NCBI GenBank assembly: GCA_947494705.1
Contig: CANLVN010000001.1
Span: 682,001-746,000, forward strand
Direction: 5' to 3'
DNA: 64,000 nucleotides
Origin: an uncultured Erythrobacter sp.
GTDB taxonomy: Bacteria > Pseudomonadota > Alphaproteobacteria > Sphingomonadales > Sphingomonadaceae
Part shown: piece after piece, positions 18,770 through 26,387 of the stretch
Layout: each line of letters starts with the position of its first letter
Numbering within the stretch: the first letter of the stretch is position 1
The notes under the pieces: model-generated
Told to the model about the DNA's origin: nothing
Database searches by the model: none
What the model saw: the letters and a program-made list of their open reading frames with translations, nothing else
Program-made: the position numbers and the translations under genes

Positions 18770-20731
18770 TCACTCGCCCGCGTGGTAGAAATCGTAGATC
18801 GTGCGAGCAACCGTCTCGCTGACGCCGGGCGCGCGTTTCAGGTCGTCCAGCGCGGCGGCGCGGACCTTGCTCGCGGTGCCGAAATGCAGAAGCAGCGCGC
18901 GTTTGCGGGCCGGGCCGATGCCGGGAATCTCGTCCAGCGGTGAGGCGGTGATCGCCTTCGAGCGCTTCGCCCGATGCGCGCCGATGACATAGCGGTGAAC
19001 TTCGTCACGCAGGTTCTGGGCGTAGAACAGGATCGGCGAATTGGTCGGCAGCGTTTTCTCGCGTCCGTCGGGGAAGTGGAAAACCTCGCGCCCCTCGCGG
19101 CCGTGATGTCGGCCCTTGGCGATCCCGATCACCGATAGTTCGTCAGCGATGCCGAGCTCTTCGAGAACTTCCATCACAGACGAAACCTGCCCCTTGCCGC
19201 CATCGATCAGGACGAGGTCGGGCCATATGGTCTCGTGGCTGTTTTTCTTCCCGCTTTCACCCTCCGGGTTCTCCGCAAGGTTGCGGAACCTGCGCCGCAT
19301 GACCTCGCGCATCATGCCGAAATCATCGTTGGTCTGCGCCTCGCGGATATTGAACTTGCGGTACTGGCCTTTTTCGAAGCCCTCGGGCGAGGCGACCACC
19401 ATCGCTCCGACCGCTTTCGCACCTTGGATGTGGCTGTTGTCGTAGACTTCGATGCGCTGGGGCGGCTCTTCGAGTTCAAGGAACTCCGCCAGCTCGCGCT
19501 GCACCTTGGCCCGGGTGCCCGTCTCCGCCAGCCTTCGGTCGAGCGCATCGCCCGCATTGCGGATCGCCTGCGCCATCAGCTTGCGACGGTCACCGCGCTG
19601 GGGAACGCTGAGGACGACCTTTTTGCCAGCCAGCTCGGTCAGCGCGGCCTCGATCAGCTCGCTTTCCGGCAACACGCGGTCGACCAGCACCTGTCCGGGT
19701 GGCGGCACCTCTTCGTAGAATTGCAGCATCACGTCGGAGAGCACCTGCTCCTCCTCGACATCCTTCACGTGGCTCGGGAAGAACGCGCGGTGGCCCCAGT
19801 TCTGCCCGCCGCGAATGAAGAAGGCCTGCACGCAAATCTGCCCGCCCTTCGCCGCAAGAGCAAAGACATCGGCATCGCCGACAGCGCGCGCATTGATCGC
19901 CTGCGATCCCTGGATGAAGGTCGCGGCGCGCAATCGGTCGCGCAGGATCGCAGCGGTTTCAAAATCGAGATTCTCGGCAGCCTTCGCCATCTGCTTTTCG
20001 AGGTCCGCCTGCACCTTGCCCGATCGCCCGGCGAGGAAGTCCTTCGCCTGGCTCACGAGGCCGTCGTAATCGTCCTCGGAAATGCGCCCGACGCACGGCG
20101 CCGAACAGCGCTTGATCTGGTACAGCAGGCACGGCCGGTCGCGATTGTTGAAGAAGCTGTCGGTGCATGAGCGCAGAAGGAACAGCTTCTGGAGCGCATT
20201 CAGCGTGGTGTTCACCGACCCTGCGCTGGCGAATGGGCCGTAATAATTGCCCTTCGCCCGCCGCGCTCCGCGATGTTTGTGAATTCGCGGGAAAGCGTGG
20301 TCGGCGCGCAGCAGGATGAAGGGAAAGCTCTTGTCGTCGCGCAGCAGGACGTTGAACGGTGGGCGAAAGCGCTTGATGAGCTGCGCTTCGAGCAGCAGCG
20401 CCTCGGCCTCGGAATTGGTGGTGACGATCTCCATGCTTCGGCATTGCGAAACCATCCGTTGCAGCCGACCGGTCAGGCCGCTGACCTGAGCATAATTCGC
20501 CACCCGCGCCTTCAGGCTGCGCGCCTTGCCGACATACAACACGTCGCCTCGCGCATCGAGCATTCGGTAAACGCCAGGCACGGGTTTGAGCACTTTCACC
20601 TGTGCGCGGATCGCCTCCACCCCGGCTTCGAGGTTGGGCTGCGCGCTCGCGACGGTGTAGGCCGCGCGGCTTTCATTGAAGCGCTCGGCCCCTCGCGGAT
20701 CGTGTGGTGTGCCAGCCGGGGTCTTGGACAT
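18770..20731 (-). CDS. uvrC: Excinuclease ABC subunit C
   Basis: Makes the dual incisions in nucleotide excision repair. The 653 residues show the GIY-YIG nuclease (PGVYRMLDARGDVLYVGKA, around residue 55), the NYYGPFASAGSVN stretch, the Cys-linked CLLYQIKRCSAPCVGRI region, a UVR motif (DLEKQMAKAAENLDFETAAILRDRL), the RNase-H-like domain (IEVYDNSHIQGA, PDLVLIDGGKGQ), and a C-terminal helix-hairpin-helix (LDEIPGIGPARKRALLLHFG). About 50 extra N-terminal residues precede the GIY-YIG domain; an internal start may be used. It is transcribed away from the peroxidase gene and toward marR. Confidence 0.96.
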   Translation of the reverse strand: MSKTPAGTPHDPRGAERFNESRAAYTVASAQPNLEAGVEAIRAQVKVLKPVPGVYRMLDARGDVLYVGKARSLKARVANYAQVSGLTGRLQRMVSQCRSMEIVTTNSEAEALLLEAQLIKRFRPPFNVLLRDDKSFPFILLRADHAFPRIHKHRGARRAKGNYYGPFASAGSVNTTLNALQKLFLLRSCTDSFFNNRDRPCLLYQIKRCSAPCVGRISEDDYDGLVSQAKDFLAGRSGKVQADLEKQMAKAAENLDFETAAILRDRLRAATFIQGSQAINARAVGDADVFALAAKGGQICVQAFFIRGGQNWGHRAFFPSHVKDVEEEQVLSDVMLQFYEEVPPPGQVLVDRVLPESELIEAALTELAGKKVVLSVPQRGDRRKLMAQAIRNAGDALDRRLAETGTRAKVQRELAEFLELEEPPQRIEVYDNSHIQGAKAVGAMVVASPEGFEKGQYRKFNIREAQTNDDFGMMREVMRRRFRNLAENPEGESGKKNSHETIWPDLVLIDGGKGQVSSVMEVLEELGIADELSVIGIAKGRHHGREGREVFHFPDGREKTLPTNSPILFYAQNLRDEVHRYVIGAHRAKRSKAITASPLDEIPGIGPARKRALLLHFGTASKVRAAALDDLKRAPGVSETVARTIYDFYHAGE

Positions 20732-20819
20732 GGCCCCCAGATAAGGCGCATATGCGCGGCTGCAAAGGTGCGAGGCTGCTGCTTTGGCTCAAAGTTAGAT
20801 CATGTGACCTTATAGTAAT

Positions 20820-20848
20820 TCGAAAAATAGAATTTCGTCGTTTTTCGA
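20820..20848. promoter_or_regulatory. AT-rich palindrome in the uvrC-peroxidase divergent region
   Basis: Inverted repeat TCGAAAAA-N13-TTTTTCGA, with a second nested palindrome GTCG-TTTTT-CGAC at 20837-20849. It lies about 100-130 bp upstream of the peroxidase start, in a stretch (about 20790-20950) much richer in A and T than the rest of the window. It could be an operator or part of a promoter; no regulator is identified. Confidence 0.4.
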
Positions 20849-20949
20849 CAAGCCGAGAACATATTCGCGATCTAATAGACAAGTAACGTTCCGATTATAA
20901 GTAGAGCGAAACCGGGTTGCCTAAAGTTTAACTAACGGAAGGCAAAAAC

Positions 20950-22410
20950 ATGACTAATCCAGACCATCATGGGATGAAGACGCTCGAGGGTCTCAACCCT
21001 TACTGCAGCGTCAGCAAATACGGGCACGAAAGCGAGGACGGTCAGCGCGATGATCGCTTTGGGCGCATGTTCGGAGACTTGAAGCCCGCCTATACGAGCC
21101 CGCTCGTCCTCGGCGAGATCGGGAAAAAGGGCGGTCCGATGGACGGCAAATCCGCCAACGACCGCACCGACAGCGTGCCGGTCGGACATATCTTCTTCGG
21201 CCAGTTCGTCGATCACGACATCACGCTCGACGCCTCGACAACTTTCGACAGCGTGGTCGATAATCCGGGCGAGATCGCGAATGTCCGCACACCGACGCTC
21301 GACCTCGATTGCATCTACGGGCTTGGACCGGAAGCTCAGCCTTATCTCTACGCGCAGGGCGGCGCATTCGGCGGAGCCAAGCTCCTGACGGGTTCGGACA
21401 ATCCCGGCCAGGCGGGCCTGAACGACAGCGACCTGCTGCGCTCACCCAATGGCCGTGCAATCATCGGCGATCCGCGCAATGACGAGAACCGCATTATCAG
21501 CCAGATCCAGCTGGCGATCATCAGGTTCCACAACCACGTCTGCGATACGCTGCATGCCGAGGAAGGTTACGAGGGTCACGACCTCTATGAAGAGGCTCGC
21601 CGCACCACGACCTGGCATTACCAATGGGCGCTCGTGAGTGACTTTCTGACCGCGATCTGCGGCAGGCCGGTAGTCGAGCGCATCCTTGGGTGCGGGCGCA
21701 TGCATTATTGCGGCGGAACGCCATTCATTCCTGTCGAATTCTCGGTCGCGGCGTATCGGTTCGGCCACTCGATGATCCCGATGAAGGTCCAGACCCGCAA
21801 GGGCGAAAGCGCGCTTGAGTTGTTCGGTGCGCTGCTGGGCCAGGGTTTCGATGCCGTGAACGATCCGCGCGCGGTGGTCGACTGGCATGAATTGTTCTTC
21901 ACCGATCAGGGTCGCAAGGTGGAGCGCGCGCAGAAACTCGATACGAAACTGGCAGGCGACCTGCTCGCCCTGCCCTTCATCGCCCCGCCCGACGAAAATT
22001 CGCTGGCGACCCGCAATCTTCTGCGCGGCAACACGTTCCTGCTGCCGGGCGGTGAGAAAGTCGCAGCGGCGATCGCGGAAAAAGGCGGCTGCGATCCCAA
22101 GCAGATCGAGAAGGTGGTCAAGAAGGTCGGCAAGGTGAACGGCGACCTGGGCGCGGATGGCATACCGCTGTGGCTCTACCTGCTCGCCGAGGCCGAAGTC
22201 ATCGGCCGCGCCGAAGAGGATGGCAGCACCAAGGAAGGCGAAGGGCTCGGTCCCGTAGGCGCGACCATAGTCGCCGAAGTCATCATCGGCCTGCTCGAAC
22301 TGGATAACCATTCCTATCTCGGCGCGAACCGCAACTGGTCGCCGCGCCCCGAGTGGGACGATCTCGGGAAGATCACCACGGTCGCGCAGCCCGCGCTACC
22401 GCCCGTCTGA
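20950..22410 (+). CDS. Animal-type haem peroxidase (peroxidase-cyclooxygenase superfamily)
   Basis: A 486-residue bacterial member of the superfamily of myeloperoxidase and cyclooxygenase. Key residues are in place: Q85-F-V-D88-H89-D90 (Gln, haem-linked Asp, distal His, Ca-binding Asp), catalytic Arg176 with Glu179 (GDPRNDEN), and proximal His273 (YRFGHSMIP). There is no signal peptide or haemolysin-type repeat, so it is probably cytoplasmic unless exported by an unseen route. The C-terminal 60 residues end in an unremarkable tail. It is monocistronic: upstream lies an AT-rich divergent region with a palindrome, downstream a hairpin. Substrate could be a halide, a lipid or an aromatic compound. 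Confidence 0.88.
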   Translation: MTNPDHHGMKTLEGLNPYCSVSKYGHESEDGQRDDRFGRMFGDLKPAYTSPLVLGEIGKKGGPMDGKSANDRTDSVPVGHIFFGQFVDHDITLDASTTFDSVVDNPGEIANVRTPTLDLDCIYGLGPEAQPYLYAQGGAFGGAKLLTGSDNPGQAGLNDSDLLRSPNGRAIIGDPRNDENRIISQIQLAIIRFHNHVCDTLHAEEGYEGHDLYEEARRTTTWHYQWALVSDFLTAICGRPVVERILGCGRMHYCGGTPFIPVEFSVAAYRFGHSMIPMKVQTRKGESALELFGALLGQGFDAVNDPRAVVDWHELFFTDQGRKVERAQKLDTKLAGDLLALPFIAPPDENSLATRNLLRGNTFLLPGGEKVAAAIAEKGGCDPKQIEKVVKKVGKVNGDLGADGIPLWLYLLAEAEVIGRAEEDGSTKEGEGLGPVGATIVAEVIIGLLELDNHSYLGANRNWSPRPEWDDLGKITTVAQPALPPV

Positions 22411-22451
22411 TCGGGGTTTAATTCGGGGTGCCTCAATTGAGGTATTTCGAA

Positions 22452-22494
22452 GAGGGGAGGTAGGTGCCACGACCCCGGTCGCCTGCCTCCCCTC
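22452..22494 (+). terminator. Hairpin between the peroxidase and yhiN-like genes
   Basis: GAGGGGAGGTAGG pairs with CCTGCCTCCCCTC over 13 bp (one G-T wobble) with a 17-nt loop. There is no T tract, so it may be a Rho-assisted terminator or an mRNA 3'-end stabiliser for the peroxidase transcript rather than a classical intrinsic terminator. Confidence 0.5.
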
Positions 22495-22528
22495 GACTTG
22501 TATCTGCACCACCCCTAACGCGGGTCTC

Positions 22529-23707
22529 GTGCAGAAATACGATGTCATCATTCTTGGCGCAGGAGCAGCGGGCCTGATGTGCGCGGCGCGTGCGGGACAG
22601 AATGGCAAGCGCGTCGCGGTGCTCGAACGCAGCGAGAAGCCCGGCAAGAAAATCCTGATCTCCGGCGGCGGGCGCTGCAATTTCACCAATCGCGATGCGG
22701 GGCCTGCGAATTACCTTTCCGCCAACCCGCATTTCGCCAAGTCGGCGCTGGCCCGCTACACGCCTGCCGATTTTGTCTCGCTGGTCGAGAAGCACGGCAT
22801 CGCGTGGCATGAAAAAACGCTGGGCCAGCTCTTCTGTGATGGTTCGGCCAAGCAGATCGTGCAGATGCTGCTCGACGAATGTCCGGACAATGTGGCCGTG
22901 ATCTGCGATGCCGATGTGTCAGCTGTGGTGAAGGACCAAGATGACTTCGTCGTTTCGGCTAGCGGCGAGAACTATTCTGCACCTGCCCTGGTCATCGCTA
23001 CGGGCGGCCCCTCCATTCCGAGAATGGGCGCCACGGGCTTTGCCTATGACCTCGCGCGTCAGTTCGGCCTGAAGGTGGTGGACCCGCGCCCTGCCCTCGT
23101 CCCTCTGACGTTGGGAGGGGATGACGTACTGTTCCGCGAGCTTTCGGGCGTTTCTGCACCGGTTCGGGCGCGCGCGGGCAAGACCAGTTTCGACGAAGCA
23201 GCGCTGTTCACTCACAAAGGTCTCTCCGGCCCGGCCATCCTCCAAATCTCGTCCTACTGGCGCGCGCGTGAGGACGTGGGGATTGCGTTCCTGCCGCAAG
23301 CCGACGGAGAGTGGCTGGTCGAAATGAAACGCGATCGCCCGCGCGCCACGGTGCGCAGCGCGCTACGCGAGCACCTGCCCGACCGGCTCGCCGATGCGCT
23401 TGCAGAGCGGTTGGGGATCGAAACCGAATTCGGGAATGTGCCTGACAAGGCCCTGCGCGAAGCGGCGGCCCGACTTGCCGACTGGCGCTTCACCCCCACC
23501 GGAACCGAGGGATTTGCCAAGGCGGAGGTCACCATTGGCGGGATTGCGACCGGCGAATTGTCGAGCAAGACAATGGAAGCGCAAAAGCTGCCCGGCCTCT
23601 ACGCCATAGGCGAGGCGGTGGACGTGACCGGGTGGCTGGGCGGCTACAATTTCCAGTGGGCCTGGGCGAGTGGCGTGGCATGCGGAGAAGCCCTCGCAGC
23701 GCAATAA
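22529..23707 (+). CDS. FAD-dependent oxidoreductase, HI0933/YhiN (BaiN-like) family
   Basis: A 392-residue flavoprotein. The FAD-binding Rossmann motif GAGAAGLMCAARAG is at the N-terminus, followed by the family hallmark PGKKILISGGGRCNFTN, a mid-protein TGGPSIPRMGATGFAYDLA, and the C-terminal GLYAIGEAVDVTGWLGGYNFQWAWASG. The start is GTG at 22529, right before YDVIILGAG. Members are predicted NAD(P)/FAD-dependent reductases; one relative acts on bile acids, but here the substrate is unknown. It stands alone between the hairpin and the WS/DGAT gene. Confidence 0.88.
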   Translation: MQKYDVIILGAGAAGLMCAARAGQNGKRVAVLERSEKPGKKILISGGGRCNFTNRDAGPANYLSANPHFAKSALARYTPADFVSLVEKHGIAWHEKTLGQLFCDGSAKQIVQMLLDECPDNVAVICDADVSAVVKDQDDFVVSASGENYSAPALVIATGGPSIPRMGATGFAYDLARQFGLKVVDPRPALVPLTLGGDDVLFRELSGVSAPVRARAGKTSFDEAALFTHKGLSGPAILQISSYWRAREDVGIAFLPQADGEWLVEMKRDRPRATVRSALREHLPDRLADALAERLGIETEFGNVPDKALREAAARLADWRFTPTGTEGFAKAEVTIGGIATGELSSKTMEAQKLPGLYAIGEAVDVTGWLGGYNFQWAWASGVACGEALAAQ

Positions 23708-23848
23708 TCTTGCGCGTACGAGCGAGGGACAAACAACACTTCACGCCAGCGGAAGGTTGTCACGGCACCGAAACGTGCTTACCCCTCTCAAAAGAGCCCG
23801 AAAACGGGCCGAGCCGTCCGCCACCGGACAAGCCACCGGGAGAGAAAC

Positions 23849-25450
23849 TTGCGACAATTGCAAGGCATGGATTCCTCGTTCGTTGCGATGGAGTCACCCA
23901 ATTCGCCGATGCATATCGGCAATGTCCTGATCTATAATCCCGAAACCGCACCGGGCGGCTTCGTGCGGTTCAAGGATATCCTGAGCTTTATCGAAGCGCG
24001 CATGCAGCTCTCGACCACGATGCGCCAGCGTCTGGTGCGCGTGCCCTTCGATCTCGACTACCCTTACTGGATCGAAGACCCCGATTTCGACCTGGAGTAC
24101 CACGTACGCCACGTCGCCCTGCCCAAGCCGGGCGATTGGCGGCAGCTTTGCATTCAAGCCGCGCGCATCCATGCTCGCCCGCTCGATCTGGACCGCCCGC
24201 CATGGGAATTCACCATCATAGAGGGGCTGGATAACGTCCGCGGCTATCCCAAGGGTTGCTACGCGCTTGTGACCAAGGTCCACCATGCGGCGATCGACGG
24301 GATGAGCGGGATCGACCTGCTCGAAGCGACGCATACGATCGCGCCCAACACCGCTCCGCCAAACTCACCCGATGAGTGGCAGCCGGAAAAGATACCCGGT
24401 CCTGTCGAATTGCTCGGCAAGTCCTATTTCAACGCAATCATCAACCCGCTCAAGCAGGCGCGGGTCGCGGCGCAGGCTGTTCCCGGAGTTGCAGCCACGA
24501 TCAAGGGGCTGGTGACGCGCGAGTTCAAGCTGTCGAGCGACTACGTCCCGCCGCTTACCCGATTCAACACCAGCATATCGCCCCATCGCGTGATCGAGGG
24601 GCGCACCTTTCCGCTCGCCGACATGAAGGCGATCCGCACGCTCGTGCCGGAGGCGAAGGTCAACGATGTCGCGCTGGCCGTGATTGGCGGCGCGCTGCGC
24701 AAATACCTGTTGTCAAAGGACGATCTGCCCAAGACGACCATGACCGCCATGGCGCCGATCTCGGTACGCTCGACCGACGAAAAAGGCGACATGGGCAATC
24801 AGGTCGCAGCGATGATCGCGCCATTGGGCACACATGTCGACGACCCGGCGGAGCGGCTGCAATACGTATTTGCCAGCACCAGCAATTCCAAGGCGATGAC
24901 GGGGGCCATGGGTGCACGGCGCATGACCGAAGTGAGCAAGGCCAACCCCCTGCTCTACATGGCGCTGGGCGCGCAGCTGTTCAATCGCGTCAGCCTCGCT
25001 CACCGGGTTATGCCGTTCAACACGGTCGTAACCAATGTGCCCGGCCCGCCGGTCCATATCTATTCTGCCGGTGCGCGGCTGGAAAGCATGGCTTTGTCGC
25101 TGATTTGCCTCACGGACGGGCTTGGATTGGCACATGTGGTTCAATCTTACGTAGATGAAGCCTACATAAGTTTTACCGCTTGCCGCGATATCGTGCCCGA
25201 TCCCGAGTTCTATTCGCAGTGCCTGCAGGACAGCTTCGACGAATTGCTGGCTGCAACCAAGGCGGCGGATACGGGCTCAGCCGCGAAGAAAACGGCACAA
25301 AAGGCATCGTCAAAGAAAACACCGGCAAAGAAGACCACGGCGAAAAAGACCGTCAGCAAGACGGCGGCGAAATCCGCCCCGGCAAAGCGAAAGCCGACAG
25401 CCTCTACACAAAAGATCGCAAAGGCGGCGAAGGGCAAGGCTCCTACCTAG
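23849..25450 (+). CDS. Wax ester synthase/diacylglycerol acyltransferase with a Lys/Ala-rich H1-like tail
   Basis: Transfers acyl groups from acyl-CoA to fatty alcohols or diacylglycerol, making storage lipids. The N-terminus LQGMDSSFVAMESPNSPMHIGN and the acyltransferase motif HHxxxDG (H145-H146-D150-G151) are typical, as is a C-terminal VVTNVPGPPVHIY block. The start appears to be TTG 23849 behind GGGAGAG; ATG 23867 is an alternative. Residues from about 470 to 533 form a low-complexity basic tail of AAKK/TAKK-type repeats resembling histone H1 or PhaF tails, unusual for this family and possibly a DNA- or granule-binding extension. A lipase-like gene follows by 85 bp. Confidence 0.9.
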   Translation: MRQLQGMDSSFVAMESPNSPMHIGNVLIYNPETAPGGFVRFKDILSFIEARMQLSTTMRQRLVRVPFDLDYPYWIEDPDFDLEYHVRHVALPKPGDWRQLCIQAARIHARPLDLDRPPWEFTIIEGLDNVRGYPKGCYALVTKVHHAAIDGMSGIDLLEATHTIAPNTAPPNSPDEWQPEKIPGPVELLGKSYFNAIINPLKQARVAAQAVPGVAATIKGLVTREFKLSSDYVPPLTRFNTSISPHRVIEGRTFPLADMKAIRTLVPEAKVNDVALAVIGGALRKYLLSKDDLPKTTMTAMAPISVRSTDEKGDMGNQVAAMIAPLGTHVDDPAERLQYVFASTSNSKAMTGAMGARRMTEVSKANPLLYMALGAQLFNRVSLAHRVMPFNTVVTNVPGPPVHIYSAGARLESMALSLICLTDGLGLAHVVQSYVDEAYISFTACRDIVPDPEFYSQCLQDSFDELLAATKAADTGSAAKKTAQKASSKKTPAKKTTAKKTVSKTAAKSAPAKRKPTASTQKIAKAAKGKAPT

Positions 25451-25535
25451 CCAGACAGAGGACATCTCACGGGGATCAACACACAGAACAAGCCGGCCAT
25501 AAAAAGAACAGGCCGCACCAGCAGGAGAAACAATT

Positions 25536-26342
25536 ATGGCGAGCATAGCTCCCGATTCCCGCGCCTTTACCGCGCCCCAGCCCCGTACACAGGGCCCTCA
25601 CCGCTTCTGGACATTGACCGAGGGCCGCGCGATCGCGGAACTCGCGGCCTTTTATGCTGCGACCCCGCTGCTCGGTACCCTTCCCAAAGGTGATGGGCAC
25701 CCGGTCATGGTGATGCCCGGCTTCATGGCCACGAACACCTCGACCAGCCCAATGCGCCGCATGCTCTCAAAGCTCGGTTATGATGCTCATGGCTGGGATT
25801 CGGGACGCAACATGCGGGTCAATGACCAACTCATAGAGCGGCTGGAGAGCCAGTTGACCCGGCTACATCGTTCCAGCGGCACCAAGGTCTCGCTGGTCGG
25901 CTGGAGCCTGGGCGGCGTGATCTCACGCGAGCTGGCAAAGTTGCATCCGGACAAGGTCCGCCTCGTCATCAGCCTCGGCAGCCCGCTGACCACCGATCGC
26001 GCGGCGTCTAACGCACGGCGCTTGTTCGAATTGCTCAACGGCGAAGAGCCAGAGGCCCAGCGTGACGGGCGCTTCCTCGAACTTCACGAAGCACCGCCAG
26101 TGCCGACCACCTCGATCCTGACCAAGACCGATGGCGTGGTCCATTGGCGCGGCAGCGTGCAGGCAGGCGACCGGAAGGATTGCGAGAATATCGTCGTTCA
26201 CGCGAGCCATCTCGGCCTCGGCGTCAATCCCAGCGTCATGGTCGCGATTGCCGACCGCCTGGCGCAAGATGAAGGCCGCTGGAAGCGGTTCGAGCCGACA
26301 CTGTTCAATCGCTGGATGTTTCCAAGAAACAGCGTCAATTAG
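25536..26342 (+). CDS. Alpha/beta hydrolase, lipase-like
   Basis: A 268-residue hydrolase with nucleophile elbow GWSLGG (Ser124) and an oxyanion region MVMPGFMATNTST. The start follows AGGAGAAAC. The order of strands resembles PGAP1-like or triacylglycerol lipase alpha/beta enzymes. It directly follows the WS/DGAT gene, so a role in acylglycerol or wax ester turnover is a reasonable inference. There is no signal peptide. It ends in a bidirectional hairpin shared with the convergent TonB receptor gene. Confidence 0.78.
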   Translation: MASIAPDSRAFTAPQPRTQGPHRFWTLTEGRAIAELAAFYAATPLLGTLPKGDGHPVMVMPGFMATNTSTSPMRRMLSKLGYDAHGWDSGRNMRVNDQLIERLESQLTRLHRSSGTKVSLVGWSLGGVISRELAKLHPDKVRLVISLGSPLTTDRAASNARRLFELLNGEEPEAQRDGRFLELHEAPPVPTTSILTKTDGVVHWRGSVQAGDRKDCENIVVHASHLGLGVNPSVMVAIADRLAQDEGRWKRFEPTLFNRWMFPRNSVN

Positions 26343-26387
26343 GTTCTGAGGTTTGCGCTTATTCTGCGAGTGAGCGCAAACTAGAAC
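26343..26387. terminator. Bidirectional hairpin between convergent lipase and TonB receptor genes
   Basis: Nested inverted repeat GTTCT...GTTTGCGCT / AGCGCAAAC...AGAAC around a 13-nt loop. It occupies the 38-bp gap plus the receptor stop codon. There are no long T runs, so termination would be modest; the position between convergent genes supports the call. Confidence 0.55.
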
